DNA of 64,000 nt. Source: Mytilus edulis (taxonomy: Eukaryota; Mollusca; Bivalvia; Mytilida; Mytilidae). Every line of letters starts with the position of its first letter. The stretch's first letter is position 1. Below, piece by piece: positions 47,016-59,163 of the stretch. The position numbers and the translations under genes were made by a program. Where the stretch lies: the NCBI RefSeq assembly GCF_963676685.1, contig NC_092351.1, positions 44,382,733 to 44,446,732 of the forward strand. Direction: 5' to 3'. The notes under the pieces were generated by a model. The model had not been told where the DNA came from. It did no database searches and saw only the letters and a program-made list of their open reading frames with translations.

Positions 47016-47214
47016 AATGTAACCTTTAAAATACATACGTATCCTGTTATATATAGATAAAGCAATCTCTGAATAAAAAATGAACGAGTATATATATTTA
47101 TAAATCCCTGAAACCAGTTAATAAGAATACAAATTTAAAATATGTTGTGGGTTTGATGACAAAATCGCCGCTAGTGCCAATATAAACAATTTTCTAAGAT
47201 CTTATTACAACAAT

Positions 47215-47435
47215 AAATAAAGGCAATAGTAGTATACCGCTGTTCGAAATACATAAATCGATTGAAAAAAAACCGGGTTAGAAACTAAAACTGAGGGAAA
47301 CACATTAAATATAAGATGAGAACTACGACACGACAAAACACATCATTAAAATGTGACACACACAGAAACGATCTATAATATAACTGACTTGGAACAGGAC
47401 ATTTTAATAAAAAAAATAATTGGTGGGTTGAACCT
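47215..47435 (+). repeat. R6 dispersed repeat copy
   Basis: AATAAAGGCAATAGTAGTAT, ACCGCTGTTCGAAATAC, AAACTAAAACTGAGGGAAAC and GGACATTTTAATAAAAAAA pair with the copy at 34470-34740. Confidence 0.75.
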
Positions 47436-47634
47436 GGTACTTAATACTTGAATAATAAGGTGCGATGAGATAATTAAGATTACATGTTGATTTTCATCCT
47501 TTAAGTGTTTATATATAATCCATTGAAAATATTTGTATGTTAATCCTTTAGATATTTTCTTTTATTACTGTTTTTACACATATGCTTACGGCTGGTCTCG
47601 TTAGTTTAAATATGAATATGAATGTGACCTACCG

Positions 47635-47905
47635 AATTAGACTATTTACCGGATTTGTTATCACATAAGCAACACGACGGTTGCCACATGTGAAGCAGGA
47701 TCTGCTTACCCTTCCAGAGCACCTTAGATCACCCCTAGTTTTCTTGGGTTCGTGTGCTATTGTTTGTCTGTTTGTCTTTTTCATTTTTGGCTTTGTCAAT
47801 TTATTTTCGATTTGTGAGTTTGACTGATTAATACTTGTATAATAGTTTATTTTCATGTAAATGGTTAACTGTCCCTTTGGTATCTTTCGTCCCTCTTTTT
47901 TTAAC
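47635..47905 (+). repeat. R4 dispersed repeat copy
   Basis: GCAGGATCTGCTTACCCTTC, CAGAGCACCTTAGATCACCC, GTCAATTTATTTTCGATTTG and AACTGTCCCTTTGGTATC form an R4 copy abutting the downstream end of the broken RT at 47905-49440. Confidence 0.7.
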
Positions 47906-49440
47906 AATATTTTTGAAAACATTTATTCTAAGACTTTACTCACACATGACAATAAGGAGACTGGCCTGTTGTTAGAAGGTAATGACTTGTCACCACTTTT
48001 GAATAAGGAAATAACATGTGCAATCTTTCATTGTTCTGAAAATATTTAATCATTTAAAGATTTGTTAAAAAGTAGAAATAATGGTTTGGAAATTTCATTT
48101 CTGACAGCAAGTTACATTCTGTTGCTAACGATATCTGGTCCAACAGCTTAATTAACATCGAGCGATGAAAGAATATCAAGTACATCTTGTTCACTAACTA
48201 CAATTTGTGAAATAAACTCAAGACATCGGTCTTCAAATTCCGGCACATCTTTACAAGCGCCATCTGAATTAGAAATTAAACAAAAATATTTATTTTAAAT
48301 GTCGGACTTTTCGGTTCCCTCTTACGCAAGTTTAAGGTTATGATCAGGGTCCGTCATGGGAGGTGAATCATTAGACGATGTATATCACTTTTGATTAACA
48401 TGTTAACTGTTTTCCAGTACTGTTTACAGTTTGTAACTTTTAGTTCATCTAAATTTTCCTTAATACTGTTAAAAAAATGTTTTTGGCTTGCTTTTTTAAG
48501 TTATTTACTTTGTTCCTTTGTTGTTTAAATTTCTTTTCTGCGGATGTACTATTCGAGCGAATGAAGCTTTCGCGTTTTTTTGTTTCACGCCGCAAATTCG
48601 AATCATACCAAACTTTATCGTCACATCTTATAGTTACTTCCCTTGTAGGTATACATTCGGAGGCAATTTTAAGAAATGTGTTCGTGAAATTAGTCGCAGC
48701 AACATGAACGTCACTTGCATCAGAAATTAAATACTCCCAATTTGTTTCAACTACTTTTTGTTTCATTATGTCATAATCACTTTTTTATAATTCCATATCA
48801 ATCTGTTATAAGTTCGTCTTGTACTAAAACCACAATCAGCTGTGACATATGTTCCATCATGATCACTAATACCTCTATCAAAAGGTATTGTGACTTTTTT
48901 TAAAACTGGTATAGAATCAGTGACTAAAATAGGATCAAGTAAAGACGTGTTATCTGTTCGTGTGTCAAAATGAGTAGCTTTGTCAATTATGTTAACAAGG
49001 CCATTGATAAAAAAAAATATCTCTTATATTTGACGGTAAATCTGACATACAGTTTTTATTCAGGTCACCTATGCAAATTATTCAATTATTTTCATTCAGG
49101 GCATTTTTCAACAGATCAAAATACTGCCAGAAATAAACTGAAGATTGCCGTTCCGATCTATAATAATTGATATCAATATGGATCGTAATTTAGCTTTTAG
49201 CTCAAACCACATACTCTCAAGTTGGCAATTCTCTAAATCATGTCGACGAGTTATGCGAACATAACTTTTATAATACATAATAATGCCACCCCCATGAGAG
49301 TTTCTATCTTTTCGAACCGGTGTTTCAAAACCTGATATATATAAATCCGAATCTGTTATATTTGAGTCTAAATGGGTTTTTGTCAAGAATACGACATTGT
49401 TACTTCAATTATATCGACAATATAATTCAGTTTGTTTCTA
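47905..49440 (-). pseudogene. Broken non-LTR retrotransposon (endonuclease-RT ORF)
   Basis: Read on the minus strand: an apurinic-type endonuclease segment (FLTKTHLDSNITDSDLYISG, then HGGGIIMYYKS and LESMWFEL, about 49400-49190), a linker, WEYLISDASDVHVAATNF and CDDKVWYDSNLRRETKKRES (about 48740-48550), then RT N-terminal text AVGPDIVSNRM, PLFLLFNKSL, IAHVISLFKSGDKSLPSN and RPVSLLSCVSKVLE (about 48150-47925). Stops interrupt the RT part. The catalytic Glu of the TETH motif is Lys. The palm with YADD is missing because the copy ends at an R4 repeat. Confidence 0.8.
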
Positions 49441-51190
49441 AGGCTTCTTATTTTACCATGGAAAATTGACAATGTTTTCTCAGATATTTTTGGTGTGCGC
49501 TCATGACCCGGATTCGGTTCGATGTCACCACATTTTAGCAATAAACATAATAACTATGTTAAATGAAATCATATTAAATGTAGCAGAATATCTGTATAAA
49601 TTAAAAATACATAGTTTGAGTCTTCAAACATGCGTAAATAAAGCTACAAGTAAGTCATACACTGACAACGATACAAATGGTTTTTTTTTTCTCAAACAAC
49701 CCAGACTTATCTTTTGATAAAACAATCCTATTGTCATTCTATATGCTACTATATCATTACCCATTGTCAAATACAAGACAATACATGTAAATGACAATAA
49801 AAAAAATATGACTGCTTTGAAAACCATGATGCACATATAATTCGAATGATCATTCATGAAATTCAGGCAAATAAAAAATAAGGTAAAACAAAAGTTTATG
49901 TACAAAAGGCAAAATTGGAACATCATAAGAATGTTCGATGCAGTTGTAGTGAAATCAGAGAGATCAATTAAGTTAAGATGAATTTAGTTTCAATGTTATT
50001 TTAGGGGGGAAATAAATACATCAAATAAATCAGAAAACAAAATGTGAAGTTAAAACAGAAGTTTTTTTGTGAAATGTTATAAATAGGTAAATAGAGTAAT
50101 CTATCTTTAATTTCATTTAATCAATACAGGTAAGCTATAACAATGTTTGAAGAACGATCATTGATAAGGTTACAGGAATAATAATGAATCCACAGTAAAT
50201 GATTAATAGAATAAGGTTGGTCGAGTAGGAATTTAGCATTTTCTGTTTTAAGATCTATATTATATTTACTTGTGGGCAATGATTTGAAGATATAACCTTT
50301 TTTAAGATAAATGAATTGAAAGAAGAACATGTACTACATTTAGTGAAGATGACCAGAGATTGCTCTATGATTTTCTGTACGTTAATAAAGGAGTAAGTCC
50401 GATAAAGGCCTCAAATTTCAGGTTCATCGGACGGACGAGTTTGGACACTTTTAAAACACTTAAGTTTCTATTTCAGTTGATTCAAATAGTTTATGTGAAA
50501 GATTTTAACTGATTTAGTCATTAAAAACGCACCGATTCAAGCTTAAATATGAAAAATCTATCAAATTTGCAAAATAATGTCACTTTTCAGATGGTTTTTG
50601 TCAACAATGAAAGTGGCCACATCCGCGTTCATCCTTAATCTTTCTGAATGTTATTTATTTTCATCGATTACAACTCACATTTCAATAATAAGAATGAACA
50701 CAAATGCATGGCAAAATCTGGCACCCCAAGCGACACTTTATATTTTGATGAATAACAGTTTTAAAACCAACTGATTTTAACTAAAAAACTGGTATTTGAT
50801 ATAAGTCAATGAGAGGAATACAATTCTATATAAATGATACGGAGGGTAGCAGTGTAAAGTAGTTTTTTAAACCGAAATTTGCATATAAAGGCTCAAAATC
50901 TGCAACACGAAAAACTAGGGCGAGGTGTTTGAGAAAACTGAGCACTGAAGACGACTGCTTCTGCTTTCAGGAAATAGATTATGTTGCGGTTCCTTCCGTG
51001 CAATACATTATATGGTACTGAGAGATCTAAAAATAAGAAATTTTGATGCTTGAACTTACGTTGTTACTTTTTCGTCGCTTCAAAATTGCCACCCCATGTC
51101 AAACATAGCCGACACCCCGCATGTGGCGTTCTACACGGTGTTTCAGTACTGGTGTAAAATTGAGCGTTTGAAATTCGTACAGGTAGACAT
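49441..51190. other. Gene-free stretch
   Basis: No gene evidence. A scrap at about 50385-50445 (GGAGTAAGTCCGATAAAGGC, TTCATCGGACGGACGAG) resembles another dispersed bivalve repeat. Other short frames have no recognisable content. Confidence 0.5.
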
Positions 51191-51425
51191 GAAATAATTT
51201 TGTCGTTCAAAGTATGATTGGATGCATAAATACAGTCACGCAAAATAGATATAACAAAAACTGACTTAACAGTTAAAGTAATAATAAAAAATAAAATAAT
51301 AGTGTGGTTCAAAGTATGACGGGATACATAAGTACAGAGTCACGTCAAATGTATATCACAAAAACGTGGGTTAACAGTAAAAGTAATATTAATCAATAAA
51401 ATAATTTTGTCATTCAAAGTACGGG
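51191..51425. repeat. Short tandem repeat, ~110 bp unit
   Basis: TTCAAAGTATGATTGGATGC, TTCAAAGTATGACGGGATAC and TTCAAAGTACGGGCG mark the starts of two full units and part of a third. GTTAAAGTAATAATAAAAAA and AGTAAAAGTAATATTAATCA mark their ends. Confidence 0.7.
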
Positions 51426-51724
51426 CGTTGCCACCAAGGACAAATTGTGTCAAACTATGCAGGTTTTCAGTGCACTGCAATCGCCTTCTTGTAGTTACAT
51501 TCAGATTGAGATTTAATTAAAGAGGTCCTGCATCATTAAGTCATTGTGCTTCTGAAGGTTATCGAAATGATAGTTTTAAACATATACTCAAATTTAAATA
51601 CGTCGGATATCTTTTTTAAAGATAGTTCTTGTTTGATTTTGTTATTTTTGCTACAATGTAAATTATAATGATTTAATAATCGACGCCCGGCGAATAATCT
51701 TCAATAATTGAAGGATCGCTAGAA

Positions 51725-51845
51725 ACTTAAAGAAGAAGAAGACCAAAAGAGCATAGCAGACATATCATAATTGATTTCAGTAAGGCGTTTGGCACTTACA
51801 ACATCGATATCTCCTAACTATGGTGTCGATCTGGGACTATTATAC
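51725..51845 (+). pseudogene. Non-LTR RT fragment
   Basis: About 40 codons: IIDFSKAFGTYNIDIS, a stop, then LWCRSGTI. IDFSKAFD is the RT block that begins the palm domain. It is on the opposite strand to the larger broken RTs at 48-49 kb and 53-54 kb. Confidence 0.5.
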
Positions 51846-51894
51846 TAATGCTTTACATTTATGATATGGGGGACAATATCAGTCCAGGAACAAG

Positions 51895-52000
51895 CATAAC
51901 GGAGCAACCATTGAAAAAAGGGGTGGGTGAGTGGGGGTGTTATGTTTTGTCTGCGTCGGATTTTTTTTCTCGCGCAAAACGTGAACATTTTTATTTTGTT
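51895..52000. repeat. MITE-like scrap with G-rich and CTCGCGC text
   Basis: GGAGCAACCATTGAAAAAAG, GGGTGGGTGAGTGGGGGTG and TTTTTTTCTCGCGCAAAACG parallel GGAGCAACCACTTTAC ... GGGGGAGGGGGG ... TTTTTTTCTCGCGCGAAA at about 63437-63510. Confidence 0.5.
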
Positions 52001-52074
52001 TTTCGACGCTATCAATCAATTTTTCCATCTCACAATTTTTCTCTCTCACAAAAAGATCGTGTCTTGTAAATTAA

Positions 52075-52640
52075 GAATTGCGAATGGAAATGGGGAATAT
52101 GTTAAAGAGGCAACAACCCGACCAAAAAGCAGACAACAGTCTTGAAAATCCAGCGCCTGGAAGTGATCCTCAGCTGGCCCCTAAATAAAATTCAGTTCAG
52201 TGAAAATGGTTGTCACACTTAACTCCAAAACAAATGAACTTAATTAAAAAAGAACATACAAGCTAGACTAACAAAGGCCAGCGGCCCATAACTTGGAACA
52301 GGCACAAAAATGGGGCGGGGTTAAACCCTCCTCTATGCCTCTAGCCAATGTAGAATAAAGAAACACCTAGTAATACGCACAGTAAAACTCAGTTTAAAAG
52401 AAGATCGAGTCCGATGTCAGAATAGGTAACAACAGAAACTAAGCAAAAAGAAAATGATACATAAATTAACAAAGGACTACTAGCAGTTACTGACATGCAA
52501 GGTCCAGATCTCAATTAAAATGATTAAAGGATTATGTCTTCTTCATATGAAAATCAAGAAAAATCCCTCCCGTTAGGGTTTACTATCATACCATCATAAA
52601 ATATATGAGAACATAACCCGTATCTATATTCCAATCGGAA
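52075..52640 (-). repeat. R1 dispersed repeat, older copy
   Basis: GCGAATGGAAATGGGGAATA, AGGCAACAACCCGACC, TCCTCAGCTGGCCCCTAAAT, GGACTACTAGCAGTTACTGA and TCATACCATCATAAAATATA follow the R1 order of the 46 kb copy with many substitutions. Confidence 0.75.
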
Positions 52641-52794
52641 ATTGTTCTTCACAAAAAATGACTGTTCATATTGCTTGAATTTGCTACATGGAATGTTGAA
52701 ATGTTGTTTTGTACTTTATCTACAATAATTTTAGAATGTTTGTTGTTTTATAAATAGTCACTAAATTGTTTGGATTTTATTATTTTTGGTCTCT

Positions 52795-54450
52795 CCTTGA
52801 CTAATTTAAATACTGTGTCTTGCGGGATATCTGGTACCAGCTCCCTGGCCACCTTGTTGAGAAAAGTTTTCAAGTGTTGAAAGTCTCCTTATACTACTTT
52901 CCTCTGCTTGTCCAATCTCCACTGATGAAACCGTCACAGCTTGACTCTGGACGCGTTCTAGTGCATTAATGTCCTTGATAAAATATTGGTCCCATACATT
53001 AGATGCGTATTTTAACATTGACCGGATAAGTCCTATATACGCTTGTTTCCTGCAATCTTTTGGACAGTGGCGGAGGTTTCGTTGCTAGAATTTGTTGCAG
53101 GATATCATTGTCTAGTTTGTAGAAATGAGATAATTTGTTGTTGTGCTCATCACGTAACACTCTCTAGTATTAAATCTAATAACCCATTATGTGGCCCATT
53201 CTTCCAATGATGCAAGGTCGTTTTATAGTAGTTGTTGATCCTGTTGTGTTTTACTTCCTATATAAATTAGGTAATCATCGTCAAAAAATCTTACTTGTGA
53301 TTTAACAGTTTCATGAAGGTCATTAGTGTGACACAGGTCCTGATATATTCCTGATGCTTCACCTACAGAGTTATAATTTTCGCCTTCTACCAGGACTCAC
53401 ATATTTCGTTTTGCAAGGAACATATTGAGCCAATCAAGATTTAGACCATCCATACAACTACTTTTGAGTATGGATAACAACCTTTTCTTTGGGACTGTAT
53501 CGATGGCTTTAGAGAAACCCAGTATCACAATATATGTCTGGTAGCCTTTGCCATTAAGTTTAAGTATGTTGTTCATAGTTGGTAAACATTGTGTTCTCAA
53601 AAGAAACCTAGACGACAGCCTCCCTGGTGTGGTGTCAGTATATGAGTCTTTTCTAGGTGTTTTAGGATATATTCTTACATATATTAAATATGTTCACGCA
53701 ACTTTCAGCTAACGTAGATAAGAGAAACAGGTCTATTGTTCTCTGGTGTGTTAATATTTCTTTACTTAACCCGATGTTCAGTGGTTGTCGTCTGTTTATG
53801 TTTGTCATAAGTGATTTTCGTTTCTTGTTTTTTATATAGATTAGACCGTTGGTTTTCCCGTTTGAATAGTTTTACACTAGTAATTTTGGGGCCCTTTATA
53901 GCTTGCTGTTCGGTGTGAGCCTAGGCTCCGTGTTGAAGGACGTACCTTGACCTATAATGGTTTACTTTTATAAATTGACTTGGATGGAGAGTTGTCTCAT
54001 TGTCACTCATACCACATCTTTCTATATCTATTATATACATAAGTGATGTTTGTATTTAACCAATTAGTAGGTAGGGTGCTAGAGTTTATGGATTGCCGAA
54101 AAATGTGTCCAAGCCCAGGTGCTAGTTGTTTAGAGCAGTTTGTCAGGACCAAATGACTTTACATGGTTTTATGTTTTTTACATCTTTTTGTTGTTATTGT
54201 CAGTGATGGTAGTGACTGATCTTCTTTTTTGTCAATGCTCGGTGTTGTGTTTTTTTTTGTGTCTTTTTTAAATACCGATTCAAATTAGCTAAGGAGTAAA
54301 TTTGCCTCCTCTTTGTAGTCGTTAACAAGGGCTACATTCGGTTTCATTCCTGGTATACCAATGTTTTCCTGTCGTTTTGATTTAACATTGCGCCATAATG
54401 TTTTTTTGTTGTTTTCTTGTAATCATTGGTAAATAGTGTGTAGGAAATAG
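52795..54450 (-). pseudogene. Second broken non-LTR retrotransposon RT
   Basis: On the minus strand: NNKKTLWRNVKSKRQENIGI (about 54410-54355), LLLSXFESVFKKDTKK and PSIDKKEDQSLPSLTI, then after an R3 insertion NNRPVSLIYVS, YILKHLEKTHILTPHQGG (about 53690-53625), DFSKA-like LGFSKAIDTVPKKRLLSIL (about 53520-53465), the catalytic box as FFDDDYLIYIG (about 53305-53270), and the thumb region LKYASNVWDQYFIKDINALE (about 53018-52960). Stops and frame changes are throughout. It is more diverged than the copy at 48-49 kb and seems a different subfamily. Confidence 0.8.
53765..54025 (+). repeat. R3 insertion within the broken RT
   Basis: CAGTGGTTGTCGTCTGTTTA, GACCGTTGGTTTTCCCGTTT, GAAGGACGTACCTTGACC and GAGTTGTCTCATTGTCACTC show R3 order. 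RT coding text lies on both sides. Confidence 0.7.
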
Positions 54451-55662
54451 TTGATATCTGCTCTCTTTAAAAACAAACGAAAGAAGAACAGAAAAAAAGA
54501 AAACGGCCTTAATTTTCATTTGTTTTGACTTGAAACAAAAGATACATGATATACATCTTCATAAAATATGGTGGCTAAAAAACTATACAAAAGTTTAAAA
54601 ATGTAAATGAATAAAATTAACACCAATTAGTCCAAAGTGCATATTTAGTATTCACAATATTTTTTACAATATTTATAATGTAAAACTTTCATATCATCAT
54701 CGATGCATCTAAAATTTATATAATATTATAATACCGAGATGACTTATCACAATTTTGACTGTCAATACTTCTGACCAGGGCTTGTTTTATCAAATCCTCC
54801 CCCTTTAAAATATAAACTCTTTGTAAAAACTAAAGAATAGAAAAATAATGTCAAAACGCAACGCAGTACGACCTAGCTCTCCCATAACAGCTAAGTCTTT
54901 TTATTTACCACGAAAAGACATAAAAATGTGTCGACGAAGTATTAGTATGAAAATCATGTGAAGGTGATATTTTTTTTAATTTTATTTGTGTTTAAAATTG
55001 TCTGAAGCTAAAAACAGTGCAGTCTACTACAATTTTGTATTGATACATCTATAATTATATATATACATGTATATTCCCGTAAAATATAATTTCATTTTCA
55101 TAAAACAATTTAGTATTCATCTTGTCCTTTTTCTCTTTTCTTCTTCTAGGCCTGGACACTGTTCAGTTTGATACTATTTCCGTATCCATGCTATAATTAT
55201 TAAGATCATTTATGCATATGACTACAAACCAGAGTATTTTTGCTTAATTTTAGACTGAAGGACAATTACATCTAAAATCTGATTTTCGTTTCTATTTTTT
55301 CTAGAGTCAATAAAGGGACATATTTATTTTCGCATTGTATATATACTTGAATAAAGTTTCTTCGTGCGTAATACCGTCATTTAATGGCAGATAAAAAAAA
55401 TCTTCTTAATTTGATTTATTTTATTTATAAAATACAGTTTGAAATAAAGAACGAATAAATCTTAATATATATATATATATATATACATATAAAAGAAAGC
55501 AGTTTATTTATAGTTGGGTACACCAACTTATTACCAACATATACATATGCGTACTCTCGAAAATCTTTTTTTTTCACCCTATTTACATATATTTAAGACC
55601 ACTATCTTTATGACTTTACTTACGGCACACAAGAAGACAGTTTTTAGATGCTCCAGGAAAAT
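54451..55662. other. Gene-free AT-rich stretch
   Basis: No gene evidence. A perfect (AT)n microsatellite lies at about 55463-55484. This is the 3' flank of the frameshifted four-TM gene. Confidence 0.5.
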
Positions 55663-56104
55663 TTAGATTTCTGACGATCTCCTTCTTATGTTACAAAAGG
55701 GTTGACGCATGTTGATCAAATTCCCATGAATGGAACCACCGATCAATATCATGGCAATACCAATAACAATTAGAACAGTTATGGTGATGTGCTCACTACA
55801 GTTTCTTTCAACTAGTACACATGATACAGTAATGCATGACAATCCCATGGAAACCAAAATAAGGGAACAAACAGTTGTCGGGCACCATTCCGTTCCTGAA
55901 AACAAACTCAATCCGGCAAAAAGAGGAGCCGCCAGCAGTGGGAAGAGCCATCATTCCATATCGTAATTCAGAGTCTTCTTGGCTACACGAGTAAAAGTGC
56001 ATTGCTATTGCTACTAAGATAAAAGTATCTCCAGTAATGATTAAGAATATGAACCAATAGAATTTAAAATTATTCGTTCCACAACAAAAAGTGTTGTTAT
56101 CCAT
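55663..56104 (-). pseudogene. Four-TM family gene with a frameshift
   Basis: From 56104 it reads MDNNTFCCGTNNFKF, TM1 (WFIFLIITGDTFILVAIAM), a loop HFYSCSQEDSELRYG, then the start of TM2. The frame shifts near 55915. The second frame resumes at LSLFSGTEWCPTTVCSL and continues through TM3 and TM4 (ITVSCVLVERNC, ITITVLIVIGIAMILIGG) to a stop at 55663. It is the most diverged relative of the family and lacks the GDKSKII tail. A single-base sequencing or assembly error is an alternative to a true frameshift. Confidence 0.75.
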
Positions 56105-56119
56105 TCTTGATATTTTTAT

Positions 56120-56690
56120 TTACTATTTATCGTTTTCTCCTTGTCATTACCCTTCCGAAGCACCTGAAATCCCAATCAGTTTTTGCAACGCTAGGGTTCG
56201 TGTTGCTCAGTCTTTAGTTTTCTTTGTTGTGTTTTGTGTACTGTTTATCTTTTCGTCGTTTTCGTTTTTTGACATGACATTGTCAATTTGTTTTCCACTT
56301 ATGAGCTGAATATTCCTTCGATATCTTTTTATGCTCCATTATGTTTTCTGGTCTGTGCGTCCGTTCGTCCGTCCGTCCGTCCGTTCGTCTGTTCGTTCGA
56401 TCGTCCGGCAAACTGAACAACACAAACACAACATAGAAATCACTAAAACCTGAGCACTACGACCCCCCCCCAAAAAAAAATAAAAAAATGGGAGTGACCT
56501 CAAGTGCTCCGAAAAGGGTATGCAGATCTTGTTCCACATTTGAATACGTTGATTTGTTATAACACATTTTAAAAAAAATTAAAAAAGAAAAAGAAAAAAC
56601 AACACAACTAAGGCTTAAGCAACACGAAGGGAGTATCCGGTGCTCCTAAAGGAGCCTATCCTGCTCCACATGTGGCATCCGTCGTATAAC
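56120..56690. repeat. Cluster of R4 and R7 pieces
   Basis: R4-like forward text is at 56140-56330 (CCTTCCGAAGCACCTGAAAT ... TGTCAATTTGTTTTCCACTT). A reversed R7 end is at 56330-56415 (CATTATGTTTTCTGGTCTGT, then CCGTCCGTCCG runs). Two reversed R4 ends follow at 56455-56545 and 56590-56690 (GGTGCTCCTAAAGGAGCC, CCTGCTCCACATGTGGCATC). Confidence 0.6.
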
Positions 56691-56693
56691 TTA

Positions 56694-57520
56694 TAAGTTT
56701 CAAATAATAGTGTCTTTGAATGTAAATCGTACTACTACGAGTGTATTGACAAAGAATTAGGAATATGTGAGCACTCAGTTAATGCCACATACAAAAACAT
56801 ATTATTTGACATGAATGACACTTTGGCGAATCATAAGTCCTTGATGGCTTTATTGAAAATTACATTGAACAGCAAATCGGAGGATTTCCCTTGATTGTAT
56901 TGGATATATAAGCTTCAAAAATTCCGTACAAACAAAGATACATTGCAAGCTCAACTGCATGTTCGTCTAAGGAATTGTCTATTAGATTGACCAAGATTCT
57001 GTCCGCAGTGAAAGAGGGTCTTCATAAAAACTGCGAAAAAGGGGCAGTCAAACTCATAGATCGAAAATAAACTGACAACGCCATGGATGAAAATTAAAAA
57101 AACAAACAGACAAATGATAGTACAGAAGAAACAACACAGAAAGCTAAAGACTAATCAACACAAACCCAACCAAAAACTGGGGGTGATCTCAGGTGCTCCG
57201 GAAGCTGTTTACTCGCTTTGTGCTATTAACCATATGTGGATTCTGAAAAACTCAAAAGAACTTCTGGATAATTTTCAATCGCAATATTTCTCCGAAATTA
57301 GTTCTATCCAAACTTTTGATTTTTCAACCCTATGTACCACGATTCCCCACGGAAATTTGAAAAAATATGTTACAATACGCTCCAAGTTTATTACGATGGG
57401 ATACCAAACGGTATATTTTGTTCCTTACTTTCTTACCTGCGCAAAAAGGTCAAACGTGCTACACAGAAGAACACGTGATCAGTATGCTTAAGTATCTTAT
57501 TTACAACATACATGTATTTG
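56694..57520 (+). pseudogene. Penelope-like element RT fragment, split by R4
   Basis: Plus-strand text: NDTLANHKSLMALLKITLNS (about 56817-56878), IPYKQRYIASSTACSSKELS and RLTKILSAVKEGL (about 56921-57024). Then R4 intervenes (57040-57205), and INHMWILKNSKELLDNF and TFDFSTLCTTIPHGNLK continue (57225-57360). KQRYI and FDFSTLYTTIPH are blocks I recall from Penelope-like reverse transcriptases. The catalytic DD block, GIY-YIG domain and N-terminus are not visible, and stops are present. Confidence 0.7.
57040..57205 (-). repeat. R4 insertion inside the Penelope-like fragment
   Basis: GGGGCAGTCAAACTCATAGA, GATCGAAAATAAACTGACAA and GATCTCAGGTGCTCCGGAAG form a reversed R4 piece. RT coding text continues on both sides. 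Confidence 0.75.
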
Positions 57521-57529
57521 TTGAATTAA

Positions 57530-58020
57530 AACCCCGATGGTCTTGAAGTATAGATTCCAGGTATTGACATTGTTTATCATCTTATTAACGTATTATTTCA
57601 TTTGTCTTTACAAATTTTTACTTTTGCTATTTAGTCCATTTTTTGCAATATTCATTTGACGTGGCTCGGTACTTTTACATCCCGTCATTGTGTTATTAGG
57701 CTATGGTAAGTTTTCGTAATTTTGTCATTTTCGTTTCTGCTAATGTGCTTTGTCTATATGCCTTTTTGTTCATCTTAGTTGTCATATTTGCTTGTTTTTA
57801 TAGAGATAAAAATTATAAGACAATGTTGACTGCTGTACCCCTATTTTTGACATATTATATCTGTTTGTTTTGTTCACACATCGTTGTCAATATAACGAAA
57901 TATAATGTGACTGTTATGTAAGTGAGAGCTTAAGCTAGCTACAAATCAGGTTTAATAAAATAGTTTTTACATGAGAAAATGTCTGTACCAAGTCAGCAAT
58001 ACGACGATCATAAATTCCTC
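57530..58020 (+). repeat. R2 element with intact 5' tail
   Basis: CCCCGATGGTCTTGAAGTAT, TTGACGTGGCTCGGTACTTT, GACTGCTGTACCCCTATT, CATCGTTGTCAATATAACG and GCTAGCTACAAATCAGG occur without interruption, which defines the full R2 unit. It follows directly on the Penelope-like RT fragment, suggesting that R2 is the tail of that element. Confidence 0.65.
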
Positions 58021-59160
58021 TTCAGTAGTTTTTGGATAAAATCAAACAGTTGAAGTCATATGATATTTAAAATCTAACACAAAAAAATGAATATGTTATA
58101 TATACTATAAAAACAAATGTGCATAGACTTTTTTAAATCATCTATTTTGTTACAATTTATCTATAAAATGTTCTGCTTTTGAATTATTGTACTCTTATTT
58201 TTCGACATGCTATTGCAGAGGAATTTATGATCGTTTGATACCCAGTGTTATTCATTTGAACTCAATTGAAATAAACCCAGTCACCCAGTACTTTATGTCA
58301 TATATATATATCTATTAAAATCTAATTTGAAGTATGCACATTGTGTGCAGATGTCAGTTAAAAAATATATGTATACATATGTTACATGAACAAAGGGTAT
58401 ACGTCATTTAAACACCGGTATACCATATATAGGTGTGTACACTATATGCTAAGTTCTAAATCGCCCATAGCCGAAAACTTGATTATTACACAGAGATTTG
58501 TCATCAACATCAAATTCTAAAAAAAATATAAAAAAAAATAAACTGGAGGCTTCTGTACAGGTGACGACCCTTGGACACTGATAGTTCATCAGCAGTGGTA
58601 CACAAATTGTGGTATTAAAACATATGATATAATTTTTAAAAGATATATTTATGGAAAATCATCATTTGGTTTGATAGAAACGGTTACATTATAAACGCTG
58701 GAGTATATATATATACATGTATATCAATAACTAGGAATTGCGTGATTCCCAAAGGTAGTAAGATTATTTACGACTGTCAGCAACCTTTATGAAGCAGGTT
58801 TTAAGCGATTTGATCAACATGAGGTATAAGTCTGTTTGTCAACTACACAACAACAACAAAAAAGACCACAAAAAATCTACTGAACAATACATGATCTAGA
58901 CGATTTTATGTGGTTTCCACAACTTTTGGTATTGAGCGTATCATATACATGTATGCAGTTTCAAACACACTTCTCTAAATTGGTATCAGACGCTAACAGA
59001 AGATGCTACTTATTGAAGGCAAATGTTTTGATTATTCATGGAAATGAAACATTATTTTCCTATTAGGATAGCTTCGAGAAATAATATAATATCAATAATT
59101 TCTAATCATAGTTGATAAAACACGCATGCAACACGAATGCAAAATCAAACCAACGTTTAA
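58021..59160. other. Gene-free AT-rich stretch
   Basis: No repeat family or gene is recognised, only short AT microsatellites (around 58303-58312 and 58705-58715). Confidence 0.5.
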
Positions 59161-59163
59161 TAA

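Noticed and set aside
49624-49926. 100-residue hydrophobic frame on the minus strand, possible membrane protein
   Set aside because: No recognisable helices pattern or family, AT-rich codons (hydrophobicity follows from T-rich text), no splice or promoter support.
51064-51312. 82-residue frame with a signal-like start and four cysteines, considered as a secreted peptide
   Set aside because: The N-terminal half lies inside the tandem repeat at 51191-51425 and there is no second copy keeping the frame.
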